Of a stretch of 33,316 nt of DNA, positions 16,833 through 23,791 are shown in pieces (positions within the stretch are counted from its first letter, which is position 1; every line of letters begins with the position of its first letter). The position numbers and the translations under genes are program-made. The notes below the pieces were generated by a model that was given only the letters and a program-made list of their open reading frames with translations, did no database searches and was not told where the DNA came from. Source of the stretch: Actinomycetota bacterium (lineage in GTDB: Bacteria > Armatimonadota > SYMT01); the NCBI GenBank assembly GCA_005798285.1, contig SYKE01000112.1:1-33316 (forward strand), written 5' to 3'.

Positions 16833-16854
16833 CCGGCCCGGAATTCCGGGCCGG
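16833..16854 (-). terminator. 22-bp perfect palindrome between redoxin and cytochrome genes
   Basis: Positions 16833-16854 are a perfect GC-rich palindrome centred on GGAATTCC, able to fold as a 9-bp stem with a 4-nt AAUU loop. It begins 8 nt after the stop codon of the minus-strand redoxin gene and ends about 30 nt before the cytochrome b start. No U-tract follows, so it may be a weak terminator, an mRNA-stability element or a binding site that lets the redoxin be expressed at a different level from the two genes behind it. Confidence 0.5.
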
Positions 16855-16862
16855 CGCTGCGG

Positions 16863-17423
16863 TCAGGGCTTCTCCCGCAGCAGTTTCTCGATCAGTTCGG
16901 TCATCCGGGCTTCGCCGCCGGCGCCTTTGTACTCCAGCTCACCTTGCCATCGATAACGCGCCATGCCCTTGCGGTCGATGAGCCACACGGTGGGCCAGTA
17001 CCGCTGGTTCCAGCGCTTCCAGTTCTCGCCGCCGGTATCCACCAGCACCGGGTAGGTGATCTTCAGGTCGCCGATCTTCTTCTCGACATTGGCGGTCACG
17101 CGCTCCGCCGCGGTTTCCGGAGTATGAACCCCGATGATCTCCACGCCCTGCTCGGAAAAGAGCTTTTGCCAACTGCCGTAACTCGGCAGGTTCCGGATGC
17201 AGTTGATTCAGCCGAAGGTCCAGAAGTGGACGATCGTGACTTTCCCCTTTCGACTGGAAAGCGGTAGGGGCGCGTTCTTGGGGGTGTTGAACCACGTCTT
17301 GCCGACGAGTTCCGGTGGGCGCCAGTTGCCGGTGTCCTGCGCTCGCGCACCGGGCGCTCCACTGAGCAGGGCGCCTTCCAGGCTCGAGGCCAGGGCGGCG
17401 CGGCAAAAGTCTCTGCGTTCCAT
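16863..17423 (-). CDS. Secreted thioredoxin-like redoxin, probable selenoprotein (UxxC)
   Basis: Read through one in-frame TGA (17208-17210), this is a 186-residue thioredoxin-fold protein of the TlpA/DipZ C-terminal type. Residues 1-29 form a leader (RRDFCRAALASSLEG...ARAQ). The core reads VTIVHFWTFG-U72-INC75-IRNLP, where homologues have C-x-x-C in WTF-x-CINC, then IIGVHTPE and RYWPTVWLIDRKGMARYRW with the cis-Pro position WPT. Both halves are in one frame, nothing else is disrupted, and a SECIS-like hairpin follows the TGA. Selenocysteine at the attacking position is therefore the best reading; a TGC-to-TGA sequencing error is the alternative. The ATG at 17423 matches the leader. It probably reduces or oxidises thiols in the cell envelope, and it precedes the cytochrome b/molybdopterin pair. 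It needs selA, selB, selC and selD elsewhere in the genome. Confidence 0.82.
17168..17207 (-). promoter_or_regulatory. Bacterial SECIS-like hairpin after the redoxin UGA
   Basis: In the minus-strand mRNA, nt 19-35 after the UGA form CUGCCG-AGUUA-CGGCAG, a perfect 6-bp stem with a 5-nt loop (plus-strand 17173-17189). Below it, A16-A17 can pair with U36-U37 with C18 bulged, and C12-C13 with G38-G39. The loop contains GU at nt 26-27, as do SelB-binding bacterial SECIS loops, and the loop distance from UGA is within the usual range. The bulge is C rather than the U of E. coli fdhF. Confidence 0.7.
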
Positions 17424-17587
17424 CCCGTGCAGTCTCCATCCGCGGGGGTGATCTCCGCGGGTTCACAGCACTCAATCGCCGCGCAAGGCAATGGGTTCCC
17501 GTTCGGATTTCAAATCTTCGTTCAGCAGGTGCGGCGACTGAAACGGGGAACTGTGGTCCGCGAGTTCGAACGGGAGATTAGCGGTCC

Positions 17588-18943
17588 ATGCAGCGCGTGA
17601 GAGGCAGAATCTGGGTTGGAACCATCCTGTTGGTGGCGGCGTCCACGTGTCTTGCGACTTCCGTGGCGCCTGCGGCGCCCGGTGTGCGTCCCGCCGAGCC
17701 CACGGTGCGGAGGGTCGCCGATCGCCTGCACCCGTTTACCGGCTCTGTGATGAAGGACCACTGTTTCCCGGATTCGCCGGCTGCCGTGAACTGCGGATCA
17801 ACTCTTCCGGCGAACGTCGAGGATCGAGAGCCCGCCTTGACCGCGCCGGAACCCCTCTTCAATCCCGGCCCGAGATACGCGGCCGAGACCCGCCGCTTTC
17901 AGGGGATTCCCGGCATCGAGAGGGCGCCCGGCGGACGTCAATGGGCGGTCTGGTACGCAGGGGGTCTCGACGAAGGCACCGAAGGCCCCGGCAACTACGT
18001 GGTGCTGGTCAGCAGCGGCGATGGCGGCAAATCGTGGTCCGGCCCGCGCCTGGTCATCGATCCTCCCGGCGCGGTGAGGGCGTATGATCCGTGTCTGTGG
18101 ATCGATCCGAGCGGAAAGCTCTGGCTCTTCTGGGCTCAGTGCTACAGTGCGGGCGACACCCTCATCTGGGACGGGCGGGCCGGCGTCTGGGCGATGGTGA
18201 ACGAACAGCCCGACCGTGCGGATGGGAAATGGTCTGCCCCGCGCCGGCTCTGCGACGGCGTGATGATGAATAAGCCCACGGTGCTCTCCAGCGGCGAGTG
18301 GCTCCTTCCGGCGGCTATCTGGCGGACGCGCCCCAGCGAACTCATCCCCGAGGCGCTTCGGGTGAAGAACCCCCGGCCCTATGGCTCCGGCGTGCAGGTC
18401 TCGCGGGATCAGGGGAAATCGTGGAACTTCCTCGGCAGAGCAGACGCGCCTCAGACCGCTTTTGATGAACACATGGTTGTTCAGCGTCGAGACGGATCGC
18501 TCTGGATGCTCATCCGCACCTCCTACGGGATCGGAGAGAGTGTTTCAACCGATGGGGGTCGCACCTGGAGCCCCGGCCGACCGTCCGGCATCCCGCACGT
18601 CAACGCCCGATTCTTTATCCGGCGCCTCAAGTCGGGACGGCTGCTTCTGGTGACTCACCGTCCACCCGACAGCAAGACGCGTTCTCACCTGACGGCTTTT
18701 GTTTCGGAAGACGACGGCAAGAGTTGGAGGGGCGGGCTGCTGCTGGATGAGCGCACTGGTGTGAGCTATCCCGACGGCTTTGAAGCGCCCGACGGCCGCA
18801 TCACGGTCATCTATGATCGCAATCGTCGCTCGGATCGCGAGATTCTCACGGCGAGTTTCACCGAGGCGGACGTGCTTGCAGGCGGAGGCTCTCTCGTCCG
18901 AGCGGTGGTCTCACGCCCGACGGAAGCGGTTCCGGCGCCCTGA
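17588..18943 (+). CDS. Sialidase-family BNR-repeat protein (exported)
   Basis: A 451-residue secreted six-bladed propeller of the exo-sialidase/BNR family. A signal peptide is visible at 1-30 (VGTILLVAASTCLATSVAPAAP). Four Asp-box motifs are readable: SSGDGGKSW, SRDQGKSW, STDGGRTW and SEDDGKSW. Blocks such as RRFQGIPGIERAPGGRQWAVWYAGG and EGPGNYVVLV place it in the branch common in Planctomycetota and relatives, where the substrate is usually unknown and need not be sialic acid. Residues 32-85 look unlike the family core and may be linker. GGGAGA 10 nt before the ATG supports the start. Its 3' end overlaps the convergent deacetylase gene by 86 bp. Confidence 0.87.
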   Translation: MQRVRGRIWVGTILLVAASTCLATSVAPAAPGVRPAEPTVRRVADRLHPFTGSVMKDHCFPDSPAAVNCGSTLPANVEDREPALTAPEPLFNPGPRYAAETRRFQGIPGIERAPGGRQWAVWYAGGLDEGTEGPGNYVVLVSSGDGGKSWSGPRLVIDPPGAVRAYDPCLWIDPSGKLWLFWAQCYSAGDTLIWDGRAGVWAMVNEQPDRADGKWSAPRRLCDGVMMNKPTVLSSGEWLLPAAIWRTRPSELIPEALRVKNPRPYGSGVQVSRDQGKSWNFLGRADAPQTAFDEHMVVQRRDGSLWMLIRTSYGIGESVSTDGGRTWSPGRPSGIPHVNARFFIRRLKSGRLLLVTHRPPDSKTRSHLTAFVSEDDGKSWRGGLLLDERTGVSYPDGFEAPDGRITVIYDRNRRSDREILTASFTEADVLAGGGSLVRAVVSRPTEAVPAP

Positions 18944-19781
18944 CGGAGGGAGCGGGCGGGGCTTCGAGCATCTGGTCGATGGTCACCAGTTGCAGTCCCC
19001 GCCGGCGAATCATAAGGATCAGCTCCGGCAGAACATCCAGGGTCTGCTGGATCCCGTCGTGCACGAGGATCACCGCCCCCGGACTCAGCCCCGCCTCAAT
19101 CCGCTTCAAGATAACGGCGGGACCTGGGCTTCGATAGTCCCCCGGGTCTGAGGTCCAGAGCACCATTCGATAGCCCAGACCCACGGCGAGTTCGGCCACT
19201 TCGGTGTCATAATCGCCGCCCGGCGGTCGGAAGAGGCGCGGCGCCCGGCCGACCACCGAAGCGACGACCTCTCCACATGCCTTGATCTCGGTCGCGATGT
19301 AGCGCCGTGGGATCTTCGAGAGGCTGACATGGTGGTAAGTGTGGTTGCCGATGGAGTGGCCGCCGCGGGATTGCTCTCGGATCAGTTCCGGATATCGGTG
19401 CGCCATCTCTCCCACGACGAAAAACGTCGCGGGAGCCTGGAAGTCGTGCAGCACATCGAGAATCTGACGCGTTGAATTCGGGTGAGGGCCGTCATCAAAG
19501 GTCAGGGCGACCCACGGCCGGCTCGTATCCCCGCGGACCAGCGTGCTGCGGTGCACCGCAGCCGACCGGCGCCGGGGCGGCGTGGCGTCGATTCGCTCGA
19601 GTGCGTCGAGCCAGTACGGGTTTTGTTCCGCCTCCTCCAGGGCCAGCGCGGTGGCGGCGCTGAGTCGGTTTCGCGCACGTCCGGAGCCGGTGCGAGTGAG
19701 CGGATCGATCCGGGGAGGCGGCTGGAGCTGGAGCGAAGCGGCGGAACAGAGGCACAAGAAGTCTCGGCGGTTCTGGGGCAT
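18858..19781 (-). CDS. Polysaccharide deacetylase (NodB homology domain)
   Basis: A 307-residue CE4-family deacetylase. All main NodB motifs are present: TFDDGPH (D96, D97), the metal histidines in GHSIGNHTYHH (H147, H151), RPPGGDYD (R185), WTSDPGDY, and the LVHDG base motif (H241). It should remove N- or O-acetyl groups from peptidoglycan, chitin-like or exopolysaccharide chains in the envelope. The N-terminus (QNRRDFLCLCSAASLQL) looks like a twin-arginine-type leader, and I start at the ATG at 19781 because the longer frame overlaps the upstream gene. It follows the winged-helix gene by 26 bp. The C-terminal 28 codons overlap the convergent sialidase-like gene. Confidence 0.9.
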   Translation of the reverse strand: MPQNRRDFLCLCSAASLQLQPPPRIDPLTRTGSGRARNRLSAATALALEEAEQNPYWLDALERIDATPPRRRSAAVHRSTLVRGDTSRPWVALTFDDGPHPNSTRQILDVLHDFQAPATFFVVGEMAHRYPELIREQSRGGHSIGNHTYHHVSLSKIPRRYIATEIKACGEVVASVVGRAPRLFRPPGGDYDTEVAELAVGLGYRMVLWTSDPGDYRSPGPAVILKRIEAGLSPGAVILVHDGIQQTLDVLPELILMIRRRGLQLVTIDQMLEAPPAPSVRAPEPLPSGVRPPLGRESLRLQARPPR

Positions 19782-19807
19782 GGGATTTGGAGCGGGTTGG
19801 GGAAAGC

Positions 19808-21010
19808 TCAATTCTCCGTGCAGAGTTGTCGCAATGCTCTTAGACGCGGCTGACGGCCTGTGGGAGAGTCGAGACTGAAAGAGCGGGCGTCGCCGAGGTC
19901 TCTGGCCACGAAAGCGCGAGCCTCTTCCAGGCACGAGTTGAAAGCCGGATCTGGATCGGTGAAACTGTGCCACTCGATCTGGGCCTCGTCGGGATCAAAC
20001 TCCCAGAGACCCACCAGGCGACCGCGGTCGAAAATCCCGTGGCTGGGGAGATCGGAGAGGCCCCCCGCGCAGGTGATGGTTTTATCCCCAAGCACCGGAC
20101 GATCTCGATCCACAGGATCGATCGTGGCCGCCAGGTCTCTCCTGAGATGAATCAGTCCATCCATGCTGCCAACGAACGCGTAGTCCGGCCCCCCATCGGA
20201 CCGGAACTGTTGAACCGCGGCGAGGTCGGATCGGTGGATCAACAGCGGCGACCCGAGTTCGATGGGGACGAGATCCAGTTCCGCGAGAGTCTTTTTCGTG
20301 GCGCCGACTCCCAACCCGCTAAACCACTGAAAGTGCGCCGGAGCGGCGGGTCCGATCCAGTCGAAAAACCGCCGGGCCAACTCGACGAACGCTGCGTCGC
20401 GGTCGAGACGGGCGCTGGAGAGGGGTGACGAGTCCCACCGGGCATAGCGGTAGCGCTCCTGATCCAGCCGTCCATCCGTGGGGATGCGTCGAATCTCGCC
20501 AAACGACTGCAGCCTCCCCAGCGCCAGCGGTAGAGTCGTCGTCTGGCCCCGCTTCTTGCCTTCCGCGCCGAGGTTTCGGACGGTATCTCCCAGGGCGGTT
20601 CTCAGCTCCCGAGGATCGAGCGGACCGGCTCCCAGCGCGTCAACCACGTTGGCCATCAGGGTATCCAACTCGCTGTCGGTCACGCCCAGGTACTTCTTCG
20701 CGGTGGCGATGGCGGCGGACTCGGCGAACCCCTGACTCACGGTGAGGGCCAGCGCATACTCGGATCGGGGAATGAGGTAGGTGCAGCCTCGTGCCGAGGG
20801 CAACTCGTGGATCTCCCCGGCTGCCAGCGCGGCGTCGACGGTCTCCCGCGAGAAGCCTCCTCGGGCATGGAGCGCCAGGTAGGGGTTGGCGCCGCCGACG
20901 GTTCTCACCCATCCGGCCGCCTCGAGAACATCGGCTGGGGATGCGAACTTTCGGCCGCCGGAGAGCCCCTGACGAGACGACCACCATGCGCGGAGATGGG
21001 GAGTGGACAT
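19808..21010 (-). CDS. Winged-helix DNA-binding protein (AlkZ/YcaQ-like family)
   Basis: A 400-residue protein of the winged helix DNA-binding domain family that includes the AlkZ and YcaQ DNA glycosylases. Characteristic blocks are the N-terminal AWWSSRQGLSG, GWVRTVGGANPYLALHARGG, ARGCTYLIPRSEYALAL and the C-terminal region DRGRLVGLWEFDPDEAQIEW. Members of the well-studied branches unhook crosslinked or alkylated bases; this branch is less studied, and I cannot confirm a catalytic Q-x-Q/D motif by eye, so a glycosylase role is only possible. The ATG at 21010 is the first one consistent with the domain; the ribosome binding site is weak. It diverges from the nucleotidyltransferase gene at 21173. 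Confidence 0.85.
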   Translation of the reverse strand: MSTPHLRAWWSSRQGLSGGRKFASPADVLEAAGWVRTVGGANPYLALHARGGFSRETVDAALAAGEIHELPSARGCTYLIPRSEYALALTVSQGFAESAAIATAKKYLGVTDSELDTLMANVVDALGAGPLDPRELRTALGDTVRNLGAEGKKRGQTTTLPLALGRLQSFGEIRRIPTDGRLDQERYRYARWDSSPLSSARLDRDAAFVELARRFFDWIGPAAPAHFQWFSGLGVGATKKTLAELDLVPIELGSPLLIHRSDLAAVQQFRSDGGPDYAFVGSMDGLIHLRRDLAATIDPVDRDRPVLGDKTITCAGGLSDLPSHGIFDRGRLVGLWEFDPDEAQIEWHSFTDPDPAFNSCLEEARAFVARDLGDARSFSLDSPTGRQPRLRALRQLCTEN

Positions 21011-21172
21011 CAAGCTGATTTCCCTGGGAGCCACGAGGCGACGGGAGGTCCGTCGGAGAGGATGCGCCTCTCGATTCTCGGTTGTTTCCCGGAGGGCAGG
21101 CAACCTTCTGTGCTAGAACCGTTCGGGCGAATCGCCGGGAGTGGTGCGTGCGGTTCGATCGAGGCGAGCGCG

Positions 21173-21958
21173 ATGAGGATTCGAAAAGCGATTTTGCCCG
21201 CGGGTGGATTGGGAACCCGGCTCCGACCGTTGACCCATCTGATGCCCAAGGAGATGCTGCCCCTGGGCGGGCAGGTGGTGCTGCAGTATGTGCTGCAGGA
21301 GTGCGACGCGGCGGGGCTCGATACCCTGCTGGTGGTTCTCAACCGGAACAAGACGGCCCTCTTCCCGGTCTCGCAGGAGACCCCCTGCCCGAGGGATCCG
21401 GTGACGGGGATTCCCTCGCGCAACGTTTACTTCGCCAATCAGGAAGAGCAGGGCGGTCTGGCCCACGCGATGCTTCATGGCGAGGCGTTTGTGGGGAGCG
21501 ATCCGTTCGCTGTGGCCCTGGGCGACACGGTCATCCACGGGGGAGAGCGGTCGCTCCTGGGTCGACTGGTGGAGGCGCACCTGGAGAACGGCGCGGCGGC
21601 GACGGTCGCGGCACAGGTGATCGATGGTCCGGCCATCTCCCGATACGGCGTCTTCGATCCGGTCGGCGAGCCGGGGGAAGTGTTCTCCGTTCGACGCATC
21701 GTGGAAAAACCGAAGCGCGAGGAGGCCCCTTCCAACCTGGCCATCACCGCACGCTATGTGTTTTCTCCCATCATCTTTCAGGCCTGCCGGGAGTGTCGCC
21801 GGAATGCAGCCGGAGAGATTGAGCTGACCGAGGCCATGACCTGGCTCTCGGAGCGAGGACATCGGATTCAGGGGGTGCGCATGGATCCGGGTCAGTCCCG
21901 ACTCGACATCGGAAACCCACAGTCCTATGCCGACGCGTTTCAGAAGGTGATGGGATAA
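21173..21958 (+). CDS. Sugar-1-phosphate nucleotidyltransferase (GalU/RmlA-like)
   Basis: A 261-residue nucleotidyltransferase. The nucleotide-binding signature PAGGLGTRLRPLTHLMPKEMLPLGG (residues 9-33, K26 conserved) is intact. Later blocks VALGDTVIHGG, YGVFDP and VEKPKREEAPSNLAITARYVFSP are the metal/sugar-binding parts of the family. The sequence suggests UTP-glucose-1-phosphate uridylyltransferase, but TTP- or CTP-dependent relatives cannot be excluded. GAGG 8 nt before the ATG supports the start. With the UDP-glucuronate decarboxylase gene 98 bp downstream it would supply activated sugars for the glycosyltransferase at 23021. Confidence 0.88.
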   Translation: MRIRKAILPAGGLGTRLRPLTHLMPKEMLPLGGQVVLQYVLQECDAAGLDTLLVVLNRNKTALFPVSQETPCPRDPVTGIPSRNVYFANQEEQGGLAHAMLHGEAFVGSDPFAVALGDTVIHGGERSLLGRLVEAHLENGAAATVAAQVIDGPAISRYGVFDPVGEPGEVFSVRRIVEKPKREEAPSNLAITARYVFSPIIFQACRECRRNAAGEIELTEAMTWLSERGHRIQGVRMDPGQSRLDIGNPQSYADAFQKVMG

Positions 21959-22056
21959 ACCGGTTCCCAAAGGCCGCTGAGAGGGCATGATATACTCCCC
22001 GAGAAACGGGGAAGACCGAATCCAGGCGGCCGCAGCCGCCTCCCGAAGGTATTGCA

Positions 22057-23007
22057 ATGAACGTCCTGATCTCCGGCGGCGCCGGTTTCATCGGTTCCCA
22101 CCTCTGCGACGCACTGATTGAGGGCGGACACTCGGTGACCTGTCTGGATAACTGTCTGACGGGCAGCGAGAAGAACATCGCCCACCTGGTGTCGCACCCC
22201 CGCTTCCGTTTTGTGCGACACGATGTTACCGAGCCGTATGAGGGCCCCGGCCTCGATGACCTCGGCGCTGTTTTCCACCTGGCGAGCCCTGCCAGCCCCG
22301 TCGGCTACCGCACTTATTCCATCGAGACGATGCTGGTGAACTCCGTGGGCACGATGAAGATGCTGGAGATCGCCACGGCGGCGAAGGCACGCTTCCTCAT
22401 CACCTCGACGTCGGAAGTCTACGGAGACCCTCTGGTTCACCCTCAGACCGAAGAATACTGGGGCAACGTGAATCCCATCGGTTTGCGGTCGTGCTACGAC
22501 GAGTCGAAGCGTTTCGCTGAGGCCGCTGTCATGGAGTGGATCCGAAAGCACGGCGTGGATGCCCGCATCGTCCGCATCTTCAACACCTACGGGCCTCGAA
22601 ACCAACTGGACGACGGCCGCGTGGTGCCGAATTTCATCACCCAGGCGCTGCGCGGGGAACCGCTCACCATCTACGGCGATGGATCCCAGACTCGCAGCTT
22701 CGCCTATGTGTCCGATCTTGTGGCCGGGTTGCAGGCGGTGATGTTCGGCGACGGGCTGCAGGGCGAAGTGTTCAATCTTGGAAACCCCGGCGAATTCACG
22801 ATTCTCGAGTTCGCTCGGCTCGTGATCGAGCTCTCCGGCAGCAGTTCGACCCTGGACTACCGGGCGCTCCTCTTCGCCGATGATCCGGCCCGCCGCCGGC
22901 CGGACATCACCAAGGTCAATACCCGTCTCGGCTGGGAGCCTAAGATCCCGCTTCGCGAGGGCCTGGTGAAGACGATCGCCTGGTACCGGGAGCAGTTGGC
23001 GGGTTAG
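22057..23007 (+). CDS. uxs: UDP-glucuronate decarboxylase (UDP-xylose synthase), SDR family
   Basis: A 316-residue extended short-chain dehydrogenase. The NAD-binding GGAGFIGSH lies at 7-15, and the catalytic Y147-x-x-x-K151 is in SCYDESKR. The surrounding blocks LASPASPVGY, IETMLVNSVGT, TSTSEVYGDP (with E120), EEYWGNVNPIG, RIFNTYGPRNQLDDGRVVPNFI and QTRSFAYVSDLV are diagnostic for UXS, which converts UDP-glucuronate to UDP-xylose with bound NAD+. AAGG 8 nt upstream supports the ATG. Upstream, a TATACT (21991-21996) and a small hairpin could mark a promoter, but no clear -35 is seen. The product probably feeds xylose-containing surface glycans. Confidence 0.92.
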   Translation: MNVLISGGAGFIGSHLCDALIEGGHSVTCLDNCLTGSEKNIAHLVSHPRFRFVRHDVTEPYEGPGLDDLGAVFHLASPASPVGYRTYSIETMLVNSVGTMKMLEIATAAKARFLITSTSEVYGDPLVHPQTEEYWGNVNPIGLRSCYDESKRFAEAAVMEWIRKHGVDARIVRIFNTYGPRNQLDDGRVVPNFITQALRGEPLTIYGDGSQTRSFAYVSDLVAGLQAVMFGDGLQGEVFNLGNPGEFTILEFARLVIELSGSSSTLDYRALLFADDPARRRPDITKVNTRLGWEPKIPLREGLVKTIAWYREQLAG

Positions 23008-23020
23008 GCCCGATACGACG

Positions 23021-23791
23021 TTGAGTCTTAGCGAGTGCGGAGCTCCGCCCCAGGCGCCCACCGTCGATCTCCTCGGCCTGCGTGTCAGCAACGTGACGCG
23101 GGTCGAAACGATCGAGATGCTCCATCGCTTCATTCGCTCCGGCGAACCGCATCTGGTGGTCACCGCCGACGCGGTGGCGCTGGAGATTGCCGCGGGCGAT
23201 CCTGAGTTTCTCGATATCGCCAACAACGCCGCGCTGGTAACTCCCGACGGCACGGGTTTGCTCTGGGCCTCTCGCCACCTGGGGCAGCCGCTGACCGAGC
23301 GCGTATCGGGCGTCGATCTCGCCGAGCAACTCTGCGCCACATCCGGTCCGAAGAAGTTTGACGTCTATTTCTTTGGCGCGGCCCCGGGAGTCGCCGAGGA
23401 CGCGGCAAACGTCATGCGCGGCAAGTACCCCGGCTGCCGCATCGTGGGAGTCCAACACGGCTATCACCGCGAACCGGAAGCAGTGGCGGCGGTGGTGGCC
23501 GACATCGCAGAGAAGCGCCCGGACGTGCTGCTGGTGGCGATGGGGATGCCCCGCCAGGAAAAGTGGATCGTGGATCATCTTCCGCAGCTTCGCATCCCTT
23601 TAAGCATGGGAGTCGGCGGCAGCTTCGATGTCTTCAGCGGGCGTGTGACCCGGGCGCCGCTCTGGATGCAGCAGTCGGGACTGGAATGGCTCTACCGGCT
23701 CTATCAGGACCCCACCAAGTATGCCAAAGTGGCGTGCCTTCCCCGATTTGTGCTGCGGGTCCTCAGCCGGCAGCGAATCTCCGGCGCCTAG
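23021..23791 (+). CDS. WecG/TagA/CpsF family glycosyltransferase (GT26)
   Basis: A 256-residue GT26 enzyme, which transfers N-acetylmannosamine(uronate)-type or related sugars to lipid-linked carriers on the cytoplasmic side of the membrane. Signature blocks are HLVVTADAVALEIA, ALVTPDGTGLLWASRHLG (D76 candidate catalytic), YFFGAAPGVAEDAA and MGMPRQEKWI, ending in WLYRLYQDP and an arginine-rich tail used for membrane association. The start is uncertain: the frame opens with TTG at 23021, 13 bp after the UXS stop, without a clear ribosome binding site. Translational coupling to the preceding gene is plausible. Confidence 0.9.
   Translation: MSLSECGAPPQAPTVDLLGLRVSNVTRVETIEMLHRFIRSGEPHLVVTADAVALEIAAGDPEFLDIANNAALVTPDGTGLLWASRHLGQPLTERVSGVDLAEQLCATSGPKKFDVYFFGAAPGVAEDAANVMRGKYPGCRIVGVQHGYHREPEAVAAVVADIAEKRPDVLLVAMGMPRQEKWIVDHLPQLRIPLSMGVGGSFDVFSGRVTRAPLWMQQSGLEWLYRLYQDPTKYAKVACLPRFVLRVLSRQRISGA

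Noticed and set aside
16863..17144. Reading the redoxin as a pseudogene split by a nonsense mutation
   Set aside because: The stop is precisely TGA at the redox cysteine, the rest of the frame is intact and well conserved in pattern, and a SECIS-like hairpin follows, so selenocysteine is the better explanation.
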